Assembly (NCBI GenBank): GCA_965231815.1
Contig: OZ246890.1
Span: 124,001 to 188,000 of the forward strand
Direction of reading: 5' to 3'
Length of the DNA: 64,000 nt
From: JAPPFW01 sp965231815
Lineage (GTDB): Bacteria; Actinomycetota; Acidimicrobiia; Spongiisociales; Spongiisociaceae
Shown: piece after piece, positions 37,078-45,040 of the stretch
How the letters are laid out: the number at the start of each line of letters is the position of its first letter
Position numbering within the stretch: position 1 is the stretch's first letter
Notes under the pieces: generated by a model
The model's database searches: none
Seen by the model: only the letters and a program-made list of their open reading frames with translations
Told to the model about the DNA's origin: nothing
Made by a program: the position numbers and the translations under genes

Positions 37078-37515
37078 ATGACGCTTGACGACCTGGAGCG
37101 TCTCGTAGGTGTCGAGTTCCCGGTTGGGGAGTTCACCATCGAGGGGTACGAGCACTGGCTGACAACCGATGCCATCGGCTCGCCGCCTCTTCCCGCCGGT
37201 GTGGCCCACCCGATGTACGCCTACTACGCCGCGCTGGGCGGTATGGGACTCACGCTGGACGAACTATTTGCGATGGTCGGGTCGTCGGCGGCCGACGGCC
37301 CGATGTTCGGCGAAGCCGGGCTCGAGTTCCGGGACGTGATGCGCGTCGGCGAAACTTATCGCGTCGAAGGCCGTATCACCGGCGCCGCTCGCAAGACCGG
37401 CAAGCGAGCGGGAGTGTTCGATATTGTCTCGTTCGAGCTTCGTGTGGTCGACTCGTCCGGCGTCGTGGCGGCGGTGTCGACCAACTCGTTCATCTTCCCG
37501 AGGAGGACGGCGTGA
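37078..37515 (+). CDS. MaoC/FAS1-DH-like hotdog-fold protein, first of a pair
   Basis: A 145-residue hotdog-like protein with the N-terminal EGYEHWLTTDAIGSPPLPAG and a LEFRDVMRVGETYRVEGRIT segment typical of the non-catalytic half of two-gene (R)-hydratases. The D...H catalytic pair of MaoC is not seen, so it probably acts as the structural partner of the next protein. The ATG at 37078 is chosen; TTG at 37069 would overlap the crotonase stop. The stop overlaps the next start (GTGA). Confidence 0.75.
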   Translation: MTLDDLERLVGVEFPVGEFTIEGYEHWLTTDAIGSPPLPAGVAHPMYAYYAALGGMGLTLDELFAMVGSSAADGPMFGEAGLEFRDVMRVGETYRVEGRITGAARKTGKRAGVFDIVSFELRVVDSSGVVAAVSTNSFIFPRRTA

Positions 37516-37952
37516 GAGTGTCCGCGGGCACGGAGCTTCCCGTGTTCGAGGTCGACGAGGTTCGGGCGGCCGCCATGAAGACCATGGCCGTCTTGCTGCG
37601 AGACCCGAACCCGATCCACTTCGACCCCGACGCGGTGGCCGCCCTCGGTATGGGAGATCGAGTAATCAACCAAGGCCCGACGAACATGGCATATGTCGTG
37701 AACATGCTGGTGGCCTGGGCCGGCGACCCGGCACGGATCCGGGCTTTGAAGGTTCGCTTTCTCGACAACGTCCGGGCCGGCGATCGTGTCGTCGCCGGGG
37801 GCGTCGTCACGTCGGTGGCCGGGGACGGGCGACACCAGATCGCAGAGTGTGACGTCTGGCTCGACGTCGTAGGTGGGTCCCGGGCGCTGGCAGGGTCGGC
37901 GACCGTCGCTCTCGAGGCCGGCGAAGGCGCCGGGAAAACACCTCAAAAGTGA
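37512..37952 (+). CDS. MaoC-like dehydratase, second of a pair
   Basis: A 146-residue hotdog protein carrying the MaoC hydratase motif LRDPNPIHFDPDAVAALG (residues ~29-46), with Asp and His in catalytic positions, and a second half VRFLDNVRAGDRVVAGGVV. It should hydrate or dehydrate an acyl-CoA, in complex with the preceding homologue. Two-gene MaoC heterodimers are known in actinobacterial steroid and fatty-acid catabolism. The start is coupled by GTGA. It is the last gene before a family B repeat. Confidence 0.82.
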   Translation: MRVSAGTELPVFEVDEVRAAAMKTMAVLLRDPNPIHFDPDAVAALGMGDRVINQGPTNMAYVVNMLVAWAGDPARIRALKVRFLDNVRAGDRVVAGGVVTSVAGDGRHQIAECDVWLDVVGGSRALAGSATVALEAGEGAGKTPQK

Positions 37953-38008
37953 GTGAGTCCGGCAGTTTCCGGGTGATGCGGCCGGATTACCATCCGGCCC
38001 AGCCGGGT

Positions 38009-38217
38009 TTAACCCCGATTATTCATGTATGGGGGTTTGGGGGATGAGTGGAGTAGACCATATTCGCGCCTTGACCAGGCAATACAGCTATCGGTGTTTC
38101 CCATCCCGGTCCGATTTAGAGATTCACCTATCGGGCGAACGGTGGGTAGCCCCAATACTCGGGTGGAACTGGCGTAACATGCCTCGGTGTGTGGGAAACC
38201 TGAATAATCAGGGTTAA
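38009..38217 (+). repeat. Inverted-repeat element, family B copy 3
   Basis: It begins TTAACCCCGATTATTCATG and ends TGAATAATCAGGGTTAA, with the typical interior (TTGACCAGGCAATACAGC, TGTTTCCCATCCCGG, GTGTGTGGGAAACC). The terminal CTAG of other copies is TTAA here. It lies between the MaoC pair and the thiolase-like pair. The other 70 bases of the 37953-38230 gap show no gene. Confidence 0.85.
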
Positions 38218-38230
38218 CGAGGGAGATCTA

Positions 38231-39325
38231 TTGGGGCGTGTCGCTATCGTCGGTGTCGGCCAGAGCGTCCATGCACGAGACCGCCATGACGTCGCTTACG
38301 CCGAACTGCTGCTCGAAGCCGTCGATGAGGCGCTTGACGACGCCGGTATCGGGCTGTCCGATGTCGATAATGCGGTGACGGCGAGCCTGGATTTCTACGA
38401 TGGGCGGACCATCGCCAACATGGCTGTCGCCGAGGTCGTCGGCTCTTACCTGAAACCGGAGAGCCGGATATGCTCGGACGGAATCGGCGCTCTCCTGTAC
38501 GGATGGTCTCGTATAGCCGACGGCGGCCACCAGGTCGGGTTGGTAACCGCGCATTGCAAGGAGTCGGAAGGCAATCTCGCGACCATCGAGGGCGCCGCCT
38601 TCGATCCCTTCGTCCAGCGGCGCCTCGGGGCGGACGCCGACGTCGTCGCCGCGCTGGCGGCTCGCCGGATCTACGCTTCCGGGGCGTTCGCTCCCACGGA
38701 TGCCGCGGCCCTGGTTGTGGCGGCGAGAGCGGCGAGCGCGGTGAATCCCAAGGTCACGACGCTCGAAACCATGACAGTCGCCGAAGTTCTGGACGCGCCT
38801 CGGTCGGCGACTCCCCTGGGTATATTCGATCGAGCGCCGAACCGTGACGGATCGTGCGCCGTTATCCTCGCCGCCGAGGAGGTGGCGCGGGACCTATCCG
38901 ACAACCCTGTGTGGATCGCAGGCGTAGGAACCGCAACCGGCAAGTATTGGACCGATCGGCATCCCGACGATCTAAGCGCCCTCGACCGGGCCCGGGACGG
39001 TGCGGTGGCTATGGCCGGTTGGGGCGCGGATGTCCCTGACGTGTTCGAGGTCTCGGCTCAATACGCCCACGAACTGTGCCGGTTCGCAACGCGTCTCGGC
39101 GCCGATCCGGCTGAAGCGGGAGGAACCCTGAATCCATCCGGTGGTTGGCACGCCGGCAACCCCGTGACGGTCTCGGGCCTCTCGAGAGTGGCCGAATGCG
39201 TGCATCAGCTTCGTGGCGACGCGGGCCCGAGGCAACATCACGATGCGCAACGCGCCCTCGCTCACGGCGTGGCCGGCCTCGGCGCCCAGTCTCATTTCGT
39301 CGCTGCCCTCGAAGTGGGGGATTGA
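38231..39325 (+). CDS. Thiolase-like protein, first of a pair (altered active site)
   Basis: A 364-residue thiolase-superfamily protein (MGRVAIVGVGQSVHARD start, SCP2-thiolase style). A Cys is kept in RICSDGIGAL near residue 80. The usual His region (ECH) is VSAQYAHEL, and the CGHP motif is HAGNPV, so the second catalytic pair is lost. It may be a retro-aldolase (Ltp2-like) subunit or a non-catalytic partner. The TTG start follows GAGGGAGA. Its TGA overlaps the ATG of the second thiolase-like gene (TGATG). Confidence 0.78.
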   Translation: MGRVAIVGVGQSVHARDRHDVAYAELLLEAVDEALDDAGIGLSDVDNAVTASLDFYDGRTIANMAVAEVVGSYLKPESRICSDGIGALLYGWSRIADGGHQVGLVTAHCKESEGNLATIEGAAFDPFVQRRLGADADVVAALAARRIYASGAFAPTDAAALVVAARAASAVNPKVTTLETMTVAEVLDAPRSATPLGIFDRAPNRDGSCAVILAAEEVARDLSDNPVWIAGVGTATGKYWTDRHPDDLSALDRARDGAVAMAGWGADVPDVFEVSAQYAHELCRFATRLGADPAEAGGTLNPSGGWHAGNPVTVSGLSRVAECVHQLRGDAGPRQHHDAQRALAHGVAGLGAQSHFVAALEVGD

Positions 39326-40488
39326 TGGGTAGGAACGCCGCGATCGTTGCCGTCGGCCAAACCGACTACGTGGCGAGACGTCTCGAAGTGTCGATACCCG
39401 AGATGGTCAGGGAGGCCGTCGATCGCTGCTTGGGGTCGAAAGACCTGAATCCGGGCCAGGTCGATGCGGTCGTTGTCGGCAACATGGAACTGTTCGAGGG
39501 AATCAACTTTCCCGAACTGTGGATGGCATCCGCCCTCGGCGCAGCGGGCAAACCACTTTTCAAACTCAACAACGGGGGAACGGTCGGGGCAAGCGTCGCC
39601 GTCGCAGCGGCTCACCTCGTCGCTTCCGGACTCTACGACGTGGTACTGGGTATCGGTTACGAAAAGCAGTCCGAGGGTGAGACTCAGTCGGCGATAACCA
39701 CCGTAGGCGATCCTGCGTGGGAGCGGTCGGTGATGGCGGGAGCCATCGGGAACTTCGGGGTGATGGCCTCGACGTACGTCGCCGAGAGCGGCGTCACCGC
39801 GGAGCAGGCCGCCAAGGTGGCGGTAAAGGCCCGTCGCAATGCCTGTCTCAACCCTCATGCACATCTACAGCGTCCCGACATCACGGTTGAAGAAGTGCTC
39901 GCGTCCCGCATGCTCGCGGCGCCGTTGCGGCTACTCGACATGTGTCCGAGCAGCGACGGAGCTTGTGCCGTGGTGATGGCCGCACCCGACCGCGCCCGTG
40001 TAATAACACCGAGACCGGCGTGGGTTGTCGCCACCGAGACGGCCCACGACACGCAGTTCATGGGTGATTCACCCAAGCGCCTGGCGCGGATGCGCAGCCT
40101 CATTGCCGCCTCCGATTCGGTCTACTCGAAGGCCGGCATCGTCGATCCCCGGGCTGAGCTCGACGTCGCCGAGATCTATGAACCGGCTAGCTATGCAGAG
40201 TTGGCGATGTACGAGAGTCTGCGTTTCTGCGATTGGGGCGAGGGTGGGACCCTTATCGACGATGGCGTCACCCTCATGGACGGAGAACTCCCGGTCAACC
40301 CGTCAGGTGGCGTGCTCTCCACCAACCCGGTCGGAGCCACCGCACTGATCCGTGTTGCGGAGGCGGCTCTCCAGGTCATGGGCGAGGCGGGAGATCATCA
40401 GATTCCCGGGGTCGAGACCGCCCTGGCCACCGGCTACGGGGGTAACGCATGGAGTGAGGCTGTCATTGTCAGGGGCTCGGCGCCGTGA
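39325..40488 (+). CDS. Thiolase-like protein, second of a pair (altered active site)
   Basis: A 387-residue thiolase-fold protein. Its expected nucleophile region reads LNNGGTVGAS without Cys, the His region reads EIYEPASYAELAMYESL, and the CGHP region is STNPVGATA. This loss of Cys and both His resembles Ltp2-type lipid-transfer thiolases, which act with a DUF35 partner as retro-aldolases using tyrosines; Tyr is present in EIYEPASYAEL. The ATG at 39325 is coupled to the upstream stop, and the downstream GTG of the first DUF35 gene overlaps the stop. Proposed role: C-C cleavage of a 3-hydroxyacyl-CoA. Confidence 0.8.
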   Translation: MGRNAAIVAVGQTDYVARRLEVSIPEMVREAVDRCLGSKDLNPGQVDAVVVGNMELFEGINFPELWMASALGAAGKPLFKLNNGGTVGASVAVAAAHLVASGLYDVVLGIGYEKQSEGETQSAITTVGDPAWERSVMAGAIGNFGVMASTYVAESGVTAEQAAKVAVKARRNACLNPHAHLQRPDITVEEVLASRMLAAPLRLLDMCPSSDGACAVVMAAPDRARVITPRPAWVVATETAHDTQFMGDSPKRLARMRSLIAASDSVYSKAGIVDPRAELDVAEIYEPASYAELAMYESLRFCDWGEGGTLIDDGVTLMDGELPVNPSGGVLSTNPVGATALIRVAEAALQVMGEAGDHQIPGVETALATGYGGNAWSEAVIVRGSAP

Positions 40489-40979
40489 GCCCGACTCCGC
40501 CGATTGACGCCGCCCTGAGACTCGAGTACGTGGCGGACTTCGAGTATTCATACGCCGCCGGAAAGTTCGCGTCGCGATTCATGAACGCGCTCCGGACCGA
40601 GGCCAGGATCCAGGGAACGAGGTGCGATGTCTGCGACAAAGTCCTGGTGCCTCCTCGGCCGGTATGTGGTCTTTGCTCGGGACGAACGGCCGAATGGGTC
40701 GACGTAGGCCCGAGCGGCGTGATCACGGGCTACACCGTGGTCGAGGTACCTTTCATCGATCCGATGACCGGCATCAAGCGGCCGATTCCCTATGGCTTTG
40801 CGTTCGTTCGCCTCGACGGAGCGGACACGAACATCTATCACTTCCTCCAGGAAAGCCGGCACGACAAGATCTCGATCGGAATGCGCATCACGGCCGTGTT
40901 CAAGCCGGCCCCCGAACGCGACGGGACCCTGGCGGACATCATTCATTTCCGTGCGGAGGAGCCGGCAGCCGATGAGTGA
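40485..40979 (+). CDS. DUF35 / Zn-ribbon OB-fold protein, first
   Basis: A 164-residue protein with a rubredoxin-like zinc ribbon (CDVC near residue 46 and CGLC near 59) followed by an OB-fold domain (SGVITGYTVVEVPF). This is the standard DUF35 layout. Such proteins bind acyl-CoA and form complexes with thiolase-like or dehydratase proteins. GTGA coupling to the second thiolase-like gene supports a direct complex. Its stop overlaps the next DUF35 gene by 8 bp. Confidence 0.85.
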   Translation: MSPTPPIDAALRLEYVADFEYSYAAGKFASRFMNALRTEARIQGTRCDVCDKVLVPPRPVCGLCSGRTAEWVDVGPSGVITGYTVVEVPFIDPMTGIKRPIPYGFAFVRLDGADTNIYHFLQESRHDKISIGMRITAVFKPAPERDGTLADIIHFRAEEPAADE

Positions 40980-41388
40980 GCCGACGATCCTGCATCAGAA
41001 GATCAACCTGCCGTATCGGTATACGGCAGGCAAGTTTCACAAGGCCTTTCTCTACGGGTTGGCCGACCGGCGGATAGTAGGGTCCCGCTGCCAGGCATGC
41101 CTCACGGTGGCGGTTCCGGCCCGGCCATTCTGTCCGGAATGCTCAGCGCACAGCGGGGAAACGATAGACATGAAACCGCAGGGGACGCTCGAAACCTGGT
41201 CGACGGTGACGATCCGAGGAGTCACGCGAACCTACGGTTTGATCCGGATCAGCGGCGCCGACACCGTGATGCTCCATATCGTCGACGCCAAGCCGTCAGG
41301 TCTTCGGGTGGGCATGGATCTGGCGCCGAGATGGTCTCCCGAGCCGGTACCCGAGATAACGGCGATCCAAGCCTTTCGACCGGCCTGA
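40972..41388 (+). CDS. DUF35 / Zn-ribbon OB-fold protein, second
   Basis: A 138-residue DUF35 protein, paralogous to the preceding gene: AGKFHKAFLYGLADRRIVGS, CQAC near residue 39 and CPEC near 53, then OB strands (GTLETWSTVTIRG). The ATG at 40972 lies inside the first DUF35 gene. Two thiolase-like plus two DUF35 genes in one coupled run suggest a four-component complex, with each DUF35 protein serving one thiolase-like subunit. Confidence 0.84.
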   Translation: MSEPTILHQKINLPYRYTAGKFHKAFLYGLADRRIVGSRCQACLTVAVPARPFCPECSAHSGETIDMKPQGTLETWSTVTIRGVTRTYGLIRISGADTVMLHIVDAKPSGLRVGMDLAPRWSPEPVPEITAIQAFRPA

Positions 41389-41432
41389 GATATCCGCGCT
41401 TAACCCGAACAACCGCTTGGTAGGCTCGCCAG

Positions 41433-42239
41433 GTGGCCTCGAACTTGAAACTCGTCGATGCGTCCCGAGCCGCCGACACGGTCCATGACGGCGACACGGT
41501 GTACTTTGGCGGGACCGTTCTCGACCGCAAGCCGATGGAGTTGACCCGTGCGCTGATCAGAGCCGGAAGGCGGGATCTAGACGCGGTCACATTCGCCGGA
41601 TCCCTCGAGATAGAGCTCCTCGTCGCCGCCGGCAGCGTCCGCAGCGTTGCCGCCGCCTACGTAGGGCTCGGTCGATTCGGTCCGGCGCCGCGGTTCGTTG
41701 CGGGTGTCAAGGCCGGAATGTTCGAGGATCTCGAATACTCCGAATGGAGCCTTCTCGGGCGGCTCCGAGCAGCATCGATGGGCATACCGTTTCTGCCGAC
41801 CAGGGCCGGAACGGACAGCGAGACCCTGGCCATCCACGATTTCGCCTCGGTAGCCGACCCCTATTCCGGTGATACCTATGTCGCTCTCCCGCCGCTTCAA
41901 CCCGACATCACGCTGCTTCACGCATGGCGAGCCAGCCCCGGCGGGCATGTGCAGATAGCTTTTCCCCCCCAACACCTGTGGGACATCGATGTGCTCGCGG
42001 CGCGGGCCGCAGATCGCGTCATCGTCGGCGTCGATCAGATCGTGTCAGAGGAAGCGGTCGCGTCGATCCCGGAGCACACTCGTCTCTTCGGATTCGAGGT
42101 GGACATGGTTGTCGAGCTTCCGAGGGGCAGTTGGCCTACGAGCTCGCCACCGGAACATGATGTCGATGAAGGCGCCATCGGCGCGTACGTGTCGTCGGGC
42201 GGCGAATTGGGGACTCTCGACTTGGTGCGGCCATCGTGA
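41433..42239 (+). CDS. CoA-transferase alpha subunit-like, pair 3 (divergent)
   Basis: A 268-residue member of the same fold as the pair 1 and 2 alpha subunits but more diverged: VHDGDTVYFGGTVLDRKPME, AVTFAGSLEIELLVAAGSV, PFLPTRAGTDSETL near 116, and ITLLHAWRASPGGHVQI. Starts with GTG 45 bp after the DUF35 gene. The stop overlaps the next GTG (GTGA). The function is inferred from the fold and its pairing. Confidence 0.78.
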   Translation: MASNLKLVDASRAADTVHDGDTVYFGGTVLDRKPMELTRALIRAGRRDLDAVTFAGSLEIELLVAAGSVRSVAAAYVGLGRFGPAPRFVAGVKAGMFEDLEYSEWSLLGRLRAASMGIPFLPTRAGTDSETLAIHDFASVADPYSGDTYVALPPLQPDITLLHAWRASPGGHVQIAFPPQHLWDIDVLAARAADRVIVGVDQIVSEEAVASIPEHTRLFGFEVDMVVELPRGSWPTSSPPEHDVDEGAIGAYVSSGGELGTLDLVRPS

Positions 42240-43027
42240 CTGCCTCAAGGGGCGAGATCGCGGACTTGATGGTTGTTGCGCTCGCCCGGATGGTAGTGGC
42301 CGGCGACGTCGTCGGGGTCGGACTCGGGACTCCGCTCGCCCTCGTCGCAGCCCTAGTCGCCAGGCACACAGCACAACATGGCGTACATGTACTCGCCGGT
42401 GGCGCCCTAGACGTGAACGGCGGTGTGGAATCCCACCTGCGCGAACCCCGAGACCAGCGCAGCCTGACTCCCGGCTTCGTTCCGCATCTCGACTCGATGG
42501 ATATGGCCGAGCGCCAGGCGATGACTCTGCAATTCTTGCGTCCGGCTCAAATCGACCGGTTCGGAAACCTGAATACGAGTCGGATCGGAGTTCGTTCGGC
42601 CCCGACGGCTCGGTTCAGCGGCGGCCTGGCCACAGCGGATGTGCCGGCGCTACTGCCGCGGGTGATCGCCTACCACCCTGATCACCGCCCTCGCTCGTTG
42701 CCCGCCCAGGTGGATTGGATCACCGGCAGCGGCCACGGATGGGCCGGCAACACCTGGAAAGCTGCCGGGACGGTCGCCGTGGTCACGAACCTCGCTGTTA
42801 TCGAGTTCGTCGAGAGACGCGGCCGGGTAAAGTCGATCCATCCATGGAGCGATGCATCAACGGTGGGCGAAAACACCGGCTTCGAACTCTCGCTGCCCGA
42901 GGATGCACCGCCAACGCCGGAGCCGACATCGGACGAACTGGAAACGCTGGATATGGTCGATCCGCGCCGCAGACGTGACGAGGAGGTTCCCGATCGAGCA
43001 GGTCGAGACGGAAGGGTGACATCGTGA
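42236..43027 (+). CDS. CoA-transferase beta subunit-like, pair 3 (divergent)
   Basis: A 263-residue beta-like subunit: EIADLMVVALARMVVAGDVV, HVLAGGALDVNGG, FLRPAQIDRFGNLNTSRIG near 105, LPAQVDWITGSGHGW. The position of the class I glutamate is LAGGALD, again without Glu. The C-terminus is Arg/Asp-rich (DPRRRRDEEVPDRAGRDGR). Its stop overlaps the GTG of a TetR gene remnant (GTGA), showing that the regulator was once part of this operon. Confidence 0.78.
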   Translation: MTASRGEIADLMVVALARMVVAGDVVGVGLGTPLALVAALVARHTAQHGVHVLAGGALDVNGGVESHLREPRDQRSLTPGFVPHLDSMDMAERQAMTLQFLRPAQIDRFGNLNTSRIGVRSAPTARFSGGLATADVPALLPRVIAYHPDHRPRSLPAQVDWITGSGHGWAGNTWKAAGTVAVVTNLAVIEFVERRGRVKSIHPWSDASTVGENTGFELSLPEDAPPTPEPTSDELETLDMVDPRRRRDEEVPDRAGRDGRVTS

Positions 43028-43346
43028 CCGGCGCCGCGCCGGCCTCGGGTCGGCAGAGACGGGATTCCGTAGATCGACGGAAGGAGCTCATCGATGCAGC
43101 TGCGGCCGTTTCTAGGAGGGGGCTGAGAAACCCCGTACAAAGGGGTTCAGCCGCTAACCCACAACTCCATGACCAGGCGGTTTGCCGACCACCTAACCCC
43201 GTAAGATTCGTTTTTCAGGACCCTCCTAGCGAGAAGGGTTGTGGTATCGACCTGAAGGTCCGAACACGATCGAGGAGATCGCCTCCGGGTTTGCGGACAT
43301 GGCGGTAAACAGCGTTCGTAGCCCCGGCTGGACCGGCAAGGCCTGA
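43024..43346 (+). pseudogene. TetR-family regulator split by a family A repeat, middle lost
   Basis: The GTG at 43024 opens RQRRDSVDRRKELIDAAAAV, a TetR N-terminal helix 1, and runs into the repeat at 43112. After the repeat, in another frame, the sequence reads WYRPEGPNTIEEIASGFADM and ends TGA at 43344-43346, a typical TetR C-terminal helix. The HTH core and most of the ligand domain (~110 codons) are missing. The fourth CoA-transferase pair follows 8 bp later. Loss of this regulator may have left the operon unregulated. Confidence 0.72.
43112..43229 (+). repeat. Short inverted-repeat element, family A copy 4
   Basis: A well-preserved 118-bp copy: CTAGGAGGGG at the left, CCCTCCTAG at the right, with ATGACCAGGCGGTTTGCCGA and CCCCGTAAGATTCG inside. 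It replaces the middle of a TetR gene. The short distance between the two gene halves shows that insertion was combined with a deletion of several hundred bp. Confidence 0.88.
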
Positions 43347-43353
43347 CCGGCCC

Positions 43354-44127
43354 ATGGTGCGGACCCTCTCTTCTCCGGCGGCAGTTGCCGAGCTGATCCC
43401 GCCGGGCGCGACCGTCGCCGTCGGGGGCGCCGGCCTCAACCGAAAGCCGATGGCCCTCCTCAGAGGGATCGTGGCCGGCGGAGTCCGTGACCTCAACATC
43501 GTAAGCTTTCTCGGCAGCGTGGACGTCGAATACCTGCTCGCTTCCGGTGCAATGGCGCATCTTCATTCCGCAGGGGTTTCTCTGGACGGATTCGGCCTGG
43601 CGCCCGCATTCCGCGCCGCCCGGCAGCAGCAATCCGTCCGGTTCATCGAATGGTCCGAAGCGTCGATGGTTGCGGCCGTCGAAGCCACGGCACGCGGCCT
43701 GCCGTCCATGCCGTGTTCCACCGCGCCCGGCTCGGACGTCGTCAAGTACAACCCGTCACTGGGCGTTTACAAGGACCCACCAACCGGCATACCGACCGTG
43801 TTTGCAACGGCTCTCGCAATCGATACAGCCCTGATCCACGCCCCGGCAGCCGATGCACACGGGAATATCTACGTTGACGGAGATCTCGGGCTCGATGGCC
43901 TGCTCGCCCGCGCCGCGAAGACCACGATCGTTTCTTTCGAACGGGAGGCTGCCGCCGATCCTCCGCTTGCGGCGATTTCCCGGCTATGGATCGACGCAGT
44001 TGTACCGGCGGTTGGCGGATCCTGGCCAACCGAATGCCACCCCGAAGCCCTCGTAGACCTCGGCGCCGTCGCTGCGTGGGCCGGGTCAAAGGGCATAACA
44101 GCGGAAATGTTGGAGAAGGCCCCGTGA
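43354..44127 (+). CDS. CoA-transferase alpha subunit-like, pair 4
   Basis: A 257-residue homologue of the other alpha subunits, closest in style to pair 3: ELIPPGATVAVGGAGLNRKP, LNIVSFLGSVDVEYLLASG, and ALIHAPAADAHGNIYVDGDL near 155. The segment ARGLPSMPCSTAPGSDVV replaces the PFLPTRAG region. ATG start 8 bp after the TetR remnant. Its stop overlaps the GTG of the beta subunit. Confidence 0.78.
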   Translation: MVRTLSSPAAVAELIPPGATVAVGGAGLNRKPMALLRGIVAGGVRDLNIVSFLGSVDVEYLLASGAMAHLHSAGVSLDGFGLAPAFRAARQQQSVRFIEWSEASMVAAVEATARGLPSMPCSTAPGSDVVKYNPSLGVYKDPPTGIPTVFATALAIDTALIHAPAADAHGNIYVDGDLGLDGLLARAAKTTIVSFEREAAADPPLAAISRLWIDAVVPAVGGSWPTECHPEALVDLGAVAAWAGSKGITAEMLEKAP

Positions 44128-44921
44128 GCACGCTCGGGGATCTGTTCACCACAGTGCTCGCTCGCGAGTTCGTCGCCGCTGCGACCGATGACGGTGTTCG
44201 GGTCATCGCCGTCACGACCACGGCCAGCCTCGTCGCGGCGCTGGCGGCCCGGTGTTTGGGGGCCGCCGATCTCGCCATCGCACCGGGCTTCGGGACGCTC
44301 GACGCCGCGTCGCGACCTGCGCTCTCCCTCGGTGAGAGGGCCATTCGGGCCGGAGCCTCGCCGCGGGGACCGGTCAGCGACACGTTCGTGGCAGTGGCGC
44401 GCGGCCTCGTCGGTGTTGTCATCACCCCAGGACAGCTCGACAGTCGAGGAGCCACCAACCTCTCTCGCATCGCCGGCGCCCATGCCGCTCCGCGAGTCGC
44501 CTTGCCAGGGAGTCGTGGCCTGCCGGACAACAATGACTCGCCTTCACGTGTCTGGTACCTCGTCGCCGACCATGCCGCCCGCACCCTCGTCGACCGGGTC
44601 GACTTCGTCTCAGGGCCTCCGCCCTCCCCGCAGCGGATCCGCAGACTTATCACGCGGCTGGGCGTATTCACGCTCGATTGGCACCATGGGTGGAAGGCCG
44701 ATTATCTCTTCCCCGATGTCGGGTCGGCTGATGTGGCGACATCCGGCGGGTTCCCCATACGGGTGGCCCCCGGCGTTCCGACCGTTGCCCACCCGACACC
44801 GGCTGAGCTTGGCGCACTTGCCTCGGTGGATCCCGACGACCTGCGGTCGATCGAGTTCGACGGCGCCGACGGCGTCCGGCGCGCCCAGCGGGTCGTTGCC
44901 GAAGAGCGCCAGAGCGTCTGA
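44124..44921 (+). CDS. CoA-transferase beta subunit-like, pair 4
   Basis: A 265-residue partner, the most diverged beta subunit of the four pairs: LGDLFTTVLAREFVAAATDD, LAIAPGFGTLDAASRP, GQLDSRGATNLSRIAG near 110, LVDRVDFVSGPPPSP. No Glu is present in the IAPGFGT turn. The GTG start is coupled (GTGA), and the same frame is open upstream but out of frame with pair 4 alpha. The function is unknown beyond the fold. Confidence 0.74.
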   Translation: MSTLGDLFTTVLAREFVAAATDDGVRVIAVTTTASLVAALAARCLGAADLAIAPGFGTLDAASRPALSLGERAIRAGASPRGPVSDTFVAVARGLVGVVITPGQLDSRGATNLSRIAGAHAAPRVALPGSRGLPDNNDSPSRVWYLVADHAARTLVDRVDFVSGPPPSPQRIRRLITRLGVFTLDWHHGWKADYLFPDVGSADVATSGGFPIRVAPGVPTVAHPTPAELGALASVDPDDLRSIEFDGADGVRRAQRVVAEERQSV

Positions 44922-45040
44922 AGCGACGCAATGCACCTACCGAGCCGACGCCGGCGCAAGAATCCCACCGTTTTGTATGCTTACTGTCCGAATCGCCCGG
45001 TGGGATATCCTCGGCGCGACGTCGGTCGCAAAGGTCAGCC

